From Bradyrhizobium sp. PSBB068 (lineage in GTDB: Bacteria; Pseudomonadota; Alphaproteobacteria; Rhizobiales; Xanthobacteraceae), in NCBI GenBank assembly GCA_016839165.1, contig CP069300.1:5456001-5520000 (forward strand): a DNA stretch of 64,000 nucleotides, read 5' to 3'. The notes beneath the pieces were generated by a model. The model searched no databases, was not told the origin of the DNA, and saw only the letters and a program-made list of their open reading frames with translations. Below, in pieces: positions 30,443-39,474 of the stretch. A program made the translations under genes and the position numbers. How positions within the stretch are numbered: the stretch's first letter is position 1; each line of letters begins with the position of its first letter.

Positions 30443-31411
30443 ATGATCCGGTTCGCACGTGCCGCCTTGCTTGGTTTGGCCTGCTGTCTTGCTTCGCTCA
30501 GCCCCTCAACCGCATCCGACTATCCGAACCGGCCGGTGCGCTGGCTGATCGGGTTTGCCGCCGGCGGCCCGGTCGACATCGTCGCCCGCATCATGAGCCA
30601 GTGGCTGTCGGACCGTCTCGGCCAGCAATTCGTGGTCGAGAACCGCGCCGGCTCCGGCGGCAACATCGCGGCCGCCGCCGCGATCAACTCGCCGGCGGAC
30701 GGTTACACGCTGCTATTCGTCGCGCCCAACAATGCGATCTCGGCCTCGCTCTACAAGAAGCTGCCCTACGACTTCCTGCGCGACACCACGCCGGTCGCCA
30801 GCATCATGCAACTCACCAACATGCTGGTGGTCTCGAATGCGATGCCGGTGAAGACGGTTCAGGAATTCATCGACTACTGCAGGGCCAACCCGGGCAAGAT
30901 CGCCTACGCCTCGTCCGGCAACGGCACCTCGGTGCACATGTCGGCCGAGCTATTCAAGGCGATGACCAAATGCGACATGCAGCACGTGCCGTACCGCGGC
31001 TCGGCGATCGCCTTCCCCGACATCATCTCCAACAAGGTGCAGCTGATCTTCGACAACCTGCCATCTGCGCTGGAGCAGTCGCGCGGCGGCAGCGTCCGGG
31101 CGCTCGGCGTCACCTCGCCGACGCGCTGGCCGGGCGTGCCCGATGTGCCCGCGATCGCCGAGACCGTGCCGGGCTTCGAATCGGTCGGCTTCTACGGCAT
31201 CTCCGCGCCGAAGGGCACGCCGCCGGAAATCGTCGATGCGCTGAACAAGGCGGTCGGCGAGGCTCTGAAGGACCCCAAGCTGGTGGCGCGACTCGCCGAG
31301 GTCGGCGGCATCCCGAAGCCGATGACCCCGGCCGAATTCGGCAGACTGGTGGCGGACGAGACCGAGAAATGGCGCAAGGTGGTGGAGTTCGCCGGCGTCT
31401 CGGTGGACTGA
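30443..31411 (+). CDS. Bug-family (TTT) solute-binding protein
   Basis: A 322-residue periplasmic receptor of the tripartite tricarboxylate transporter (Bug) family. Signal peptide with a helix LLGLACCLASLSPSTAS, then the hallmarks YPNRPVRWLIGFAAGGPVD, VVENRAGSGGNIAAAAAI, GYTLLFVAPNN, KIAYASSGNGTSVHMSAEL and the C-terminal LAEVGGIPKPMTPAEFGRLV. Tandem ATG codons follow GGGAG; I chose the second. No TctA/B membrane genes are nearby, so it is another orphan. Ligands of this family are usually carboxylates. Confidence 0.93.
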   Translation: MIRFARAALLGLACCLASLSPSTASDYPNRPVRWLIGFAAGGPVDIVARIMSQWLSDRLGQQFVVENRAGSGGNIAAAAAINSPADGYTLLFVAPNNAISASLYKKLPYDFLRDTTPVASIMQLTNMLVVSNAMPVKTVQEFIDYCRANPGKIAYASSGNGTSVHMSAELFKAMTKCDMQHVPYRGSAIAFPDIISNKVQLIFDNLPSALEQSRGGSVRALGVTSPTRWPGVPDVPAIAETVPGFESVGFYGISAPKGTPPEIVDALNKAVGEALKDPKLVARLAEVGGIPKPMTPAEFGRLVADETEKWRKVVEFAGVSVD

Positions 31412-31598
31412 GGCGCCGGCCGCCGAGCGCGCCGCCAATGGCTCCCCACCGCTGTCCCCTACGGCGCGCCGTGGGATTCGGCCGCGCCGCCGGATGCGGC
31501 GCCCGGGGCCTCCCGCGCGGCATTGCCGAAACCCCACGCACCCTGTAAACGGAGCCCGCACCGTTGCCGGCCGCCCCTCCGCGGCCCGCAAGGCGGCG

Positions 31599-31674
31599 GG
31601 GCCTGTAGCTCAATGGTTAGAGCCGGCCGCTCATAACGGTCTGGTTGCAGGTTCGAGTCCTGCCGGGCCCACCA
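31599..31674 (+). tRNA. tRNA-Ile2 (CAT anticodon) or tRNA-Met(CAT)
   Basis: A complete cloverleaf of 76 bases with encoded CCA: acceptor GGGCCTG pairs with CGGGCCC (one G-U), D-arm GCTCAATGGTTAGAGC, anticodon stem GGCCG/CGGTC with loop CTCATAA (anticodon CAT), and T-arm TGCAGGTTCGAGTCCTGC. The CTCATAA loop and acceptor resemble tRNA-Ile2 species, in which the C is modified to lysidine, more than elongator Met; I cannot settle this without comparison. It marks the transition from GC-rich chromosome to the AT-richer right half of the window, so it is a likely island insertion site. Confidence 0.92.
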
Positions 31675-32557
31675 AGAGGATCAATAACTTACTGGGTCCT
31701 CGTTGCCCGTAGCGCGACGGCCGCACCAGAAACCGCACCAGATACGTGCGCTTTCGTTCGTGCGACAGTTCGCGCATCGCAAATCGCTCGATGGGCTGGT
31801 CCAACTTGGGTCATGGCAAATCTAATCATCCCCCACTCATCGATTGGTGGAGATACTCCAACAAAGCCGCTGATTAAGAGACGCATGATTTGCAAGAAAT
31901 ATCAGTAGCTATTCCGACAAATGGGCAGATGGAACAGCATTGAACGAACGAGAGCCTTTTGATCTGTCGGAATGCTGGGTCCACTCGCTGTTGTTCGGCG
32001 CGCGGTTTGCCCCCCGATCGGCGCCGAAGGTTGACCCTGGCCAACACAGCCGAATTCATTGAACCGTCACGGGAATGTTCATTACGTATGGGGTCAATGT
32101 TGTAAGCTGATTGGGGTCAAAGTTCGGCGCTTATTCAAAGCCTGGCGGCGATAAAGGCAAAGGTCACACGTTCGAATCGTGTCGGGTGCGCCACTTCCGT
32201 ACAGAACTGGGCACGCCAAAACCTGCCGTTTTTGCGCTTGAAGCCGCGACGAGCGTGCGCAGCCGCCAGTTCCGGCACCTGTCGCAAGCGCGACTTGACC
32301 CAACTGCAACATGAACAGAGCCGCAATGCCGCTGGCCACCACACTGCCCTTGCCGCCGGAGCACCCTGTTCTGGAGCACTTGGTATCGCGCTCGCAGTCT
32401 ATTGTCCGACGACAATGCGATTGACACAATACATGCTCCGAGAACAAGCGTTGTAAGCTAAGCCTTCGATCTTTAGTCGGAGCGTTCAGGGATCCTCGAC
32501 GCCAAGGCGCCCGTCAGACCACGCCCGCTCAAATGTTGTCAGCACGATGATCCGTAG
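31675..32557. other. Gene-poor junction after the tRNA
   Basis: About 880 bases with no convincing gene. It contains a 3' tRNA fragment (32162-32194) and two copies of TTGTAAGCT (near 32100 and 32451). Frames on the minus strand over the tRNA fragment translate to the familiar spurious peptide ending TRFERVTFAF and are not genes. The region has the look of island-junction debris. Confidence 0.6.
32162..32194 (+). pseudogene. 3' fragment of a tRNA gene (tRNA-Arg-like)
   Basis: The sequence reads AGGTCACACGTTCGAATCG then TGTCGGGTGCGCCA: a T-arm (CACACG/CGTGTC around TTCGAA), half an acceptor stem (CGGGTGC) and a GCCA end. The 5' half of a tRNA is absent. The acceptor half would pair with GCACCCG, the start of many bacterial tRNA-Arg genes. 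Fragments like this are left when an integrase recombines at the 3' end of a tRNA gene. Confidence 0.7.
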
Positions 32558-32791
32558 ATGGGAGCAAGGGAGGCATCCGTTTTGCATTTTATTCCTTCAA
32601 CCGTCTGGCGGTTTGCACATGTCATGTCGGAGTGGACTTCTCGTTACATGCGGAGTCGATACGAGCTCATAGATCCTGTCATCACTCAAGCCCTTCAGAC
32701 AGCCGAGCCTTTCCAGTGGTGCCGGGACTTGGAACGAAAAGCCCCATCCGCTGCGGCCCCCCGATACTTTGGGTATCGCGTCCATCACTAA
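32558..32791 (+). pseudogene. Fragment of a LuxR-type autoinducer-binding domain
   Basis: A 77-codon frame in which the segment VMSEWTSRYMRSRYELIDPV followed by ITQALQTAEPFQW matches the autoinducer-binding domain of LuxR/TraR-type quorum-sensing regulators (the conserved Y-x-x-DPV...PF-W pattern). The rest of the ligand domain and the helix-turn-helix domain are missing, and the frame ends soon after. No acyl-homoserine-lactone synthase is in the window. I read it as a decayed remnant. Confidence 0.6.
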
Positions 32792-32897
32792 AGTAGCGAT
32801 CAGTTAAACCCCCGTGCAATAGAGCAACTATTCAATGTCTCCTAGGTGGATGAAGAGCCAAATGTTTTGGTCTCGTTATTTTCGCGCGGAGAAGCCA

Positions 32898-33131
32898 ATG
32901 AGTAATTTTGTACGTCTCTCAGCAGGATTGATCGCTGCAGTCCTGATCACCGCCCCAGCTATGGCGCGCAAGCACCACGTCAAGTCCTGGCATGACAAGA
33001 GCGGGGCTGTTGTCGAAAGTTCGAACGTCGTGCACATCAATGGCCGTCATTGCATTCGCGCTCCGGATGTCGGCGCATTTGCGTCCGATCCTTACCGGAG
33101 GCCTCCCTGCGAACCGGCGCGTTGGTACTGA
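32898..33131 (+). CDS. Small secreted protein, 77 residues
   Basis: A short exported protein: signal peptide MSNFVRLSAGLIAAVLITAP with cleavage at AMA, then a basic, polar mature part (RKHHVKSWHDKSGAVVESSN, HCIRAPDVGAFASDPYRRPP) with two cysteines that could form a disulfide. The start is supported by GGAG nine bases upstream. No family recognised. A hairpin (33138-33170) follows the stop. It is the first intact gene inside the AT-richer right half. Confidence 0.6.
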   Translation: MSNFVRLSAGLIAAVLITAPAMARKHHVKSWHDKSGAVVESSNVVHINGRHCIRAPDVGAFASDPYRRPPCEPARWY

Positions 33132-33137
33132 ACTACT

Positions 33138-33170
33138 AGCGGGCGGAATGTGATTCGCATTCTGCCCGCT
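33138..33170 (+). terminator. Hairpin downstream of the 77-residue gene
   Basis: AGCGGGCGGAATG and CATTCTGCCCGCT pair with one mismatch around a TGATTCG loop, seven bases after the stop codon. No run of T follows, so it is a terminator-like or stabilising hairpin rather than a classical intrinsic terminator. Confidence 0.5.
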
Positions 33171-33384
33171 CCCGATCTCAAACTCGGCAACACACTGGCG
33201 GCGTGGCTATCCCGAAACTTGCAGACCCCTAGTCGAGCGACGAACCCCAAAGAACTTCCACGTTAGAATTTGGCCCAATCGTAGGCACCGACGGAAGTAG
33301 CCGCCTCGCAGCACTGTTGAGAACCCTCGCAGAAGTCCAGCTGAAGCCCACTACTCTTCTGGCATAGAGCAATGGAGAAAGACG

Positions 33385-33609
33385 ATGCGCGTTTCATTGG
33401 CTTTGAGCTTGTTGCTCGGCTTGACTGCTTTGACGAGTACCCAAGCGACCGAGCAACGCCATCGGCGAGATCGTGTTGTCGTTCGCCCAAGTTTCACCGC
33501 GGGTTTTCCAAGCCAAGGCTACCGACCGGGTGGACCAAGTCCGATTAGCAACGTTCCTAATTCTGACGATCCCTCTGAGCTCGGCGGGCAACCACCTTGT
33601 GGCTGTTGA
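33385..33609 (+). CDS. Small secreted protein, 74 residues
   Basis: Begins MRVSLALSLLLGLTALTSTQ, a signal peptide with cleavage probably after QAT, followed by a basic region (QRHRRDRVVVRPSFTAGFPS), a proline/glycine-rich stretch and a C-terminal CGC. GGAG precedes the ATG by about eight bases. No family recognised. It resembles the short, rapidly evolving exported proteins often found in rhizobial islands. It is convergent with the giant kinase gene that ends at 33824. Confidence 0.55.
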   Translation: MRVSLALSLLLGLTALTSTQATEQRHRRDRVVVRPSFTAGFPSQGYRPGGPSPISNVPNSDDPSELGGQPPCGC

Positions 33610-33823
33610 GACGCCACGGACGGACGGATCGTACCCCCGACACGCAATCAGACTGCGATTGCCCCGCTCCGACGCCCCGACCGGTCCGGACGTCGATGTT
33701 TGCGATACGCCGCCCAGCGATTTCTCTTGACAGCCACGGCTACACTCAGCGCTTCTGCTTAGCGTAACGCGGTCCCATGCGCGATCAGTGCTCCCAGGCA
33801 GGTGCTCCATGTGGCCTTTGCAA

Positions 33824-36800
33824 TTAATCAACAATAGCGGGCAGAGTGAACTGAAAAACCGCTCCGCGGGGAACATTCGCGCCCGCAAATAGCCGCCCAC
33901 CATGCGACTCGATAATTGATTGACAGATCGACAAGCCAAGCCCGAGTCCGCCAGGCTTCGTCGTGAAGAATGCTGTAAAGAGCCTTTCGATAGCAAACGA
34001 CGATAGCCCGCCCCCCGTATCCCGTACCCTTACAAGGACATCCGAATTGTCAACCGCGGTCTCGATCAGCACCTCTCGCGAACGATCATCGACGCTCTGC
34101 GTCGCTTCCATCGCGTTGATCACGAGGTTCAACACCACCTGCTGCAGTTCCACCCGATCGCCCTTCACGGGCGGAAGGTGGGCTGAGAGGTCAGTGCGCA
34201 CGCAAACGCCATACTTGACTGCTTCTCCACGAGTGAGCTCCACAACCTCGAGGATGCCCTGGTTGATATCAAGCGGCTTGCTGCTCAAGGAAGTCCGCTT
34301 AACGAGGCCGCGTATTCTGTCGATGACGTCGCCGGCACGCTTGCCGTCCTGCGCGATCTGCATAAGTGCTTCCCACGCTTCCTCTAGATCTGGCGGCTCC
34401 GCGCGCAGCAAGCGCTGGGCCGCTTGAGCGTTGGTGACCATTGCCCCAATCGGCTGCTTCACTTCATGCGCTATTGACGCTGTGAGCTGCCCCATCGTCG
34501 CGACGCGATTCGCATGTGCGAGTTCCTTCTCCATGCGTCGCGCTTGCGCTTCCGCGCGCTTACGCTCGGTTAGGTCAACAACAAAAGTCACCCATCGGTC
34601 TTGCCGCTCATCAATCGCAGCGGTCCCAACCATCACCGGAACGCGCGTGCCGTCCCTGCGGACGTATTCATCTTCGAATTGCTGGACCGCACCGTTCGCT
34701 TCAAGCGCCGCGAAAGGAACGGTTGCGACCCCGAGCCGTGCTGGCCCCGTCAGATCGGCCCAACGAAGGCGCCCCGCAGAGAGGTCTTCGCGCTCATATC
34801 CCGCGATCTTAAGGAACGCATCGTTTGCCTCGAAGATCCCACCGTCGCGGCCGGAGATGCATATTCCGACAATGTTGGCGTCGACCAACCTCCGGATCTT
34901 GGCTTCCCGCTCTTCGAGCTCACGATACAATCGGGCGTTCTCAAGAGCTATGGCCGCTTGAGATGCCAGCAGCTTGAGAACCGCTGTTCCGGTCGGGACA
35001 AATGCTCGGGGCACAAGGTTATTTTCAAGATAGATTGCTCCGACTAGTTTGTCTTGCGTCACGAGAGGCAAACAAAGAACAGAGCGTGCCCGCCGATCCT
35101 GTATATAGCGATCAGCGGCGAACGACGGTTCGACCGTGGCATCGTCGAGAATGACGGTCTTTCGCGTTCTCATGACATATTGTAGGACTGATCTCGGCAA
35201 CGCCGTATCCAGACGGCATTGAAAACGCGCTCCCCCGCCATCATTGTTTGCGGTCGCTTCGGCAACAATCCGCTCTTCCATTCCCTCCGACAGAACGAGC
35301 ACCGCTCGTTCAGCGCCTGCCTGAGCAAGTGCCAGTCGAGTTAGCTTTTCTACCAACCTTTCGAGCGCAATCTCACCGGCAATTGCCTGTGATATTTGCA
35401 GCACAATCGCCAAGTCCAGGTGTTCGATCGGCTGCTCGATGGTCCGCGTTCCGAAGGGATTCCGATCCAGAGCCCCGAGGCACGGATGCAACGCGTCTAG
35501 CTGAAGCACCTTTCCATCTGCTCCCCAGCGCTTGTAGCAGTACCGCGCCTCTTGGAGATGGACGCGACCCACTGTTTCAAGACCATGAGCGAGATAGAAT
35601 CGAGCGGCTAGTTCATGCGCAAGCGCCTCATTTTGCACGAAGCCGCTCGAGCGGGCAGATCGAATCGCCGACTCGAACAGACGCATTGCCTCAATGTCTT
35701 TTCCTCGAATACGTGCGATCTCAGCTCCAACGAGAGCGGCTTGGTCTGCGAAGTTCTCGGAGCAAGCACTCGCCAGAGCCTCAAGTTCTTCGTGATTAGA
35801 TATGAGCGTTTCTAGGGTCGATGGATCATCACCGGAAACGACAGAGCCATGGTGGGCCGACAGACTGAGCGAACTGTAAAGGTAGTAGTCGGCCGCTTCG
35901 ATCGGTGAGGGTAGCGACCACAGCAGTTTTTCGACTATGCGCCCAATCTCAAGGGCCTCGGCATATTCGCCAGCGAAAAAGCGAGCCCGGAGCTTGTGTA
36001 TCCAGTACTTCCGACCGGTCCGACCACTGTCCAACAAATCGCTTTCGATTTTGCGCTCTTCGAGCTCATCACCGCCTAGAGAACCAAATTTCGGACCGCG
36101 CCCACGGAGCATCTGTATAAGGCCAAGCAGCCCCCCAAGCCAGTCGACGACCGGGCTAAACCTCGCTTTCCTCGCGAATTCAAGACCGGCTACCGCCGCC
36201 TTTTCTGCATCAAGGAGCGCGTCCCCGGACGCGAGCATATTCTCAACTAGAACAGCGTCACTGTATCCGGCGAAAAGAAGATCCCCGTTCTCCCTCGCCA
36301 ACTCCGCCGCTCGTCGTAATAGTTCCCGTCCCGCCCGCACGTGTTTCGTCAACAACATCAACTGGGCGCCGAAATGCAGATATATGCGTGGCTTTAGACG
36401 AGTGAAGCCGAGCCTTTCGATGAGTTCATAGCCAGTCTGTCCGAATCGAAATGCGTTCTCATAATCACCGAAATGCTTTCCAGCGATCAGGCCGAGGCCC
36501 ACATACGCCAGACACGTCCCTTCGCTGTTCCCTTGCTCTAAGCCAATGCTCAAAACTTTGCATACAGCCAATATCCACAAATTAGGATCGGAAAGGAAAG
36601 CCGGCGTTGACATCTTGAGCAAGATATCGATCGTCGCGAGCGCTTCGGGAGCCAGCAAGAGAGGGAATTTTAGCAAATCCTCGACTGTACGGTCCTTGAG
36701 TTGCGAGCAAATGTGATTGTACTGCCGACGCGCTTCATCGTCTGTCGGCTGCAAACTCCAGTTGCAACCGAGGTGGTTCAGATACGCCAAACCGACAAGC

Positions 36801-39313
36801 ACGGCACGTTCATTTCGCCCAAACGTTGTGTGCAGATCAATCTGCAATGACGTAATAGCGGCCCGATCAGCGGTAGTGATAGCACGAGCTGAGAGCAATT
36901 CCAATCTTTGCTCGGCTTCGGTCAACGCTCCGGTCAGGAATTCGCATTCAGCGCGAATGAGCTCAAATGATAACGGCAGCTGCAACTGGCGCTTTTGTGA
37001 ATGGTCTGACAACAGACCAGCACCTGCACTGAGATAGGAGAGCGCAGATGCATAGGCATTCGAGTCCTTTGCTCGCCGTGCTGCGAGGAGGTTGAGCTCA
37101 GCGAGTTGTTCGCGCTTGTCACGATCGATACGCGCCACGCCATGATTGAGTTGATTGACAATATCGAATATTGCCTCTTCACGCCGCTCAAGCGCCGTCT
37201 GAGTGAGCATGAGATGGCCGATCAAAAGATGATAGTCGGCACGCTCCTCTTCGGAGATCATCGAATACGCCGCCTCCTGAACTCGATCATGCGCGAACCG
37301 ATAAGAATCGGCTCGCCGCTCCAACAGACCGAGATGGAGCGCCGGCCACAGTGCGGCCTCCACGCCTTCCTTCGTCGACTCGAGGATCGTAGACAGCAGC
37401 GTGGTTCCGGCAGCATTGCCGAGACAGGCCAGATATCGCAGCGCCGCCTGGGTTTTAATGGGCAAACGTGCCAGCTTGCCGACCATGAGATCCACAACGT
37501 TGTCGGTACATCCCATGGCGCGGATACGCTCGAGATCCCAAGACCACCTCGCTGAGGTATAGTCGAATGTAAGCGAGCCTTCCTCAGCCAGGAGAGAGAC
37601 AAATTGGCTGACAAAAAACGGATTGCCGCCCGTCTTCTGATAAACAATTTGCGCGAGCTGGGCTACGCTTGCGAGCTCACTGTGGAGTGTGTCTGCGATA
37701 AGCTGCTGCAAGTCGTGCACCGTCAGAGCAGAAAGTTCGATCGCACGGATCCTCCCGTCGAGCTCACGTATCCTCTCGAGTCGCCTTATCAACGGGTGGT
37801 TGGCTTCGACTTCGTTATCTCGATAGGCACCCACCAAAAGCAGGTGTTGCAAATTGGACCGGGTTAGCAAATCCTCGATGAGATCCAGCGTCGCCGCGTC
37901 CACCCACTGCAGGTCATCGATGATCAAGATCAGCGGATGTTCCGCACGAGCTAGAGCAGCGACGAAGCGTCGGATTGTCAGCTGGAACCGGCTTTGGGCC
38001 TGCTGCGCCGGAAGTTCTGGCACCGGCGGTGGTTCACCAACAATGAGCCTCAACTCAGGGACTAGATCCACTACAAGTCGCCCATTGGGCCCTAAAGCCT
38101 CCTGAAGCGAGAGACGCCAACTAGCGAGCTCGGCGTCGTTAGTGCTGAGAAGTGATTGTACGAGCCCTTCAAAGGCCTGCACCACCGGAAAGTAAGGAAC
38201 ATTGCGCTGGTGGGGGTCGCATTTGCCAGAGGCGACAACGCCTCGGGGCGTCACCACGGACTTATGCAGTTCGCCAACAACGGATGACTTTCCGATCCCC
38301 GCGTAACCAGAGATCAGCACGAGTTCTGTCGAGCCGGTCCTCACGACATGATCGAAGGCCGCAAGCAGGGCCCGGATCTCGCTCAGCCTTCCATACAATT
38401 TCTCCGGAATTATGAGCCGATCAGGGACGTCGTTTTGACCGAGTGGAAAGCTCGAAGACGGCGAGCCGATCTCGACGTTTGCCAGACAGCGTCTCAGATC
38501 TTCTTCCACACCAATTGCAGTCTGGTAGCGATCTTCGGCAGTTTTCGCGAGCAGCTTCATCACGATCGCGGAGATCGCGTCCGAGATATCAGGTCTTCGC
38601 TCACGGACGGAAACCGGTCGCTGAGCGATATGGCAGTTCACCCACCCCATTGGGTCTGCGGCGACAAAGGGCAGTTGCCCCGTCAGCATCTGATAAAAGG
38701 TGACACCGAGTGCATAGAGATCACTCCGAGAGTCGACCGAGCGGTTCATGCGTCCTGTCTGCTCGGGGGCCATGTACGCAAATGTGCCGGCGATCAATTC
38801 GGGCGGTCCCAAGCCATGTCGCTCGCGCCGCAAGCGCGAAGCGATGCCAAACCCGGTCAGACGCACCCGTCCGTCCAGGCAGTTCACCAGTATATGAGCG
38901 GGCTTTATGTCTTTGTGAACGATACCGTGCCGATGGACAGAGCCTAACGCAGCTACGGTGCCGAGCGCCAAATGAAGAAAGTCCTTCGGATCCATGGCTG
39001 CGCCAAGCAGTCCCTGGAGCGGCTCGCCGCCAGGATCCTCAAGCACCAGGGCCGTCTGCCCTGCTCTGCTCGCAAGCTCCAAAGGCCGAATGGCACCTGC
39101 CAACGCAAGTTCGTGCCTCAGCTCATATTCTCGCTTTAGCCGCTCCACGGTTGATGGCGAGGGTCGATCCACGGTGGGTACCAAGACGAGCACGGCGTCC
39201 GCCCCACCATCTTTCCCTCGCCGCTTCGTTCGGTACAAGACTCGATCGCTATCCTGAGACACGACCTCGACCCCATCTACGCCGAGGCCATCGATGGAAA
39301 GGGATCGACTCAC
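33824..39313 (-). CDS. Giant pseudokinase/AAA ATPase/GAF/PAS histidine kinase (module 1)
   Basis: A 1,829-residue cytoplasmic signalling protein. Domains in order: a protein-kinase fold (about 20-280; VHKDIKPAHILV, TGFGIASRL, MAPEQTGRMNRSVDSRSDLY); an AAA_16/STAND ATPase with Walker A GYAGIGKSS (about 336) and Walker B LILIIDDLQWVD; a long helical, TPR-like middle; GAF (LAIVLQISQAIAGEIALERL); PAS (LVDANIVGICISGRDGG); HisKA with His near 1616 (SIAHEVKQPIGAM); and HATPase (NLVINAMEAT, GLGLGLSICQS). The kinase fold lacks the ATP-binding lysine, has His140 for the metal-binding Asn and GFG for DFG, so phosphotransfer by it is doubtful. Start GTG at 39313. It follows a receiver gene by 161 bases. 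Confidence 0.93.
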   Translation of the reverse strand: MSRSLSIDGLGVDGVEVVSQDSDRVLYRTKRRGKDGGADAVLVLVPTVDRPSPSTVERLKREYELRHELALAGAIRPLELASRAGQTALVLEDPGGEPLQGLLGAAMDPKDFLHLALGTVAALGSVHRHGIVHKDIKPAHILVNCLDGRVRLTGFGIASRLRRERHGLGPPELIAGTFAYMAPEQTGRMNRSVDSRSDLYALGVTFYQMLTGQLPFVAADPMGWVNCHIAQRPVSVRERRPDISDAISAIVMKLLAKTAEDRYQTAIGVEEDLRRCLANVEIGSPSSSFPLGQNDVPDRLIIPEKLYGRLSEIRALLAAFDHVVRTGSTELVLISGYAGIGKSSVVGELHKSVVTPRGVVASGKCDPHQRNVPYFPVVQAFEGLVQSLLSTNDAELASWRLSLQEALGPNGRLVVDLVPELRLIVGEPPPVPELPAQQAQSRFQLTIRRFVAALARAEHPLILIIDDLQWVDAATLDLIEDLLTRSNLQHLLLVGAYRDNEVEANHPLIRRLERIRELDGRIRAIELSALTVHDLQQLIADTLHSELASVAQLAQIVYQKTGGNPFFVSQFVSLLAEEGSLTFDYTSARWSWDLERIRAMGCTDNVVDLMVGKLARLPIKTQAALRYLACLGNAAGTTLLSTILESTKEGVEAALWPALHLGLLERRADSYRFAHDRVQEAAYSMISEEERADYHLLIGHLMLTQTALERREEAIFDIVNQLNHGVARIDRDKREQLAELNLLAARRAKDSNAYASALSYLSAGAGLLSDHSQKRQLQLPLSFELIRAECEFLTGALTEAEQRLELLSARAITTADRAAITSLQIDLHTTFGRNERAVLVGLAYLNHLGCNWSLQPTDDEARRQYNHICSQLKDRTVEDLLKFPLLLAPEALATIDILLKMSTPAFLSDPNLWILAVCKVLSIGLEQGNSEGTCLAYVGLGLIAGKHFGDYENAFRFGQTGYELIERLGFTRLKPRIYLHFGAQLMLLTKHVRAGRELLRRAAELARENGDLLFAGYSDAVLVENMLASGDALLDAEKAAVAGLEFARKARFSPVVDWLGGLLGLIQMLRGRGPKFGSLGGDELEERKIESDLLDSGRTGRKYWIHKLRARFFAGEYAEALEIGRIVEKLLWSLPSPIEAADYYLYSSLSLSAHHGSVVSGDDPSTLETLISNHEELEALASACSENFADQAALVGAEIARIRGKDIEAMRLFESAIRSARSSGFVQNEALAHELAARFYLAHGLETVGRVHLQEARYCYKRWGADGKVLQLDALHPCLGALDRNPFGTRTIEQPIEHLDLAIVLQISQAIAGEIALERLVEKLTRLALAQAGAERAVLVLSEGMEERIVAEATANNDGGGARFQCRLDTALPRSVLQYVMRTRKTVILDDATVEPSFAADRYIQDRRARSVLCLPLVTQDKLVGAIYLENNLVPRAFVPTGTAVLKLLASQAAIALENARLYRELEEREAKIRRLVDANIVGICISGRDGGIFEANDAFLKIAGYEREDLSAGRLRWADLTGPARLGVATVPFAALEANGAVQQFEDEYVRRDGTRVPVMVGTAAIDERQDRWVTFVVDLTERKRAEAQARRMEKELAHANRVATMGQLTASIAHEVKQPIGAMVTNAQAAQRLLRAEPPDLEEAWEALMQIAQDGKRAGDVIDRIRGLVKRTSLSSKPLDINQGILEVVELTRGEAVKYGVCVRTDLSAHLPPVKGDRVELQQVVLNLVINAMEATQSVDDRSREVLIETAVDNSDVLVRVRDTGGGLSSFAIERLFTAFFTTKPGGLGLGLSICQSIIESHGGRLFAGANVPRGAVFQFTLPAIVD

Positions 39314-39474
39314 TTGACGAGCCTGTTGTTTGACACGCGTGGGTCCGGCTCCGTCCCGAAAAACCTCATTACGCTCATTAGCGATCCGCTAGGTCGCCCT
39401 CGATCGACAGCAGTTCCTCGAACGCTCGCACATCGCCACGAGGAAAACGCGACCACACAGGTGTTCAGTTTCGA

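Noticed and set aside
32094..32447. Minus-strand frames giving peptides with TRFERVTFAF or DTIRTCDLC
   Set aside because: These are well-known spurious translations of the antisense of a tRNA; here they cross the tRNA fragment at 32162-32194.
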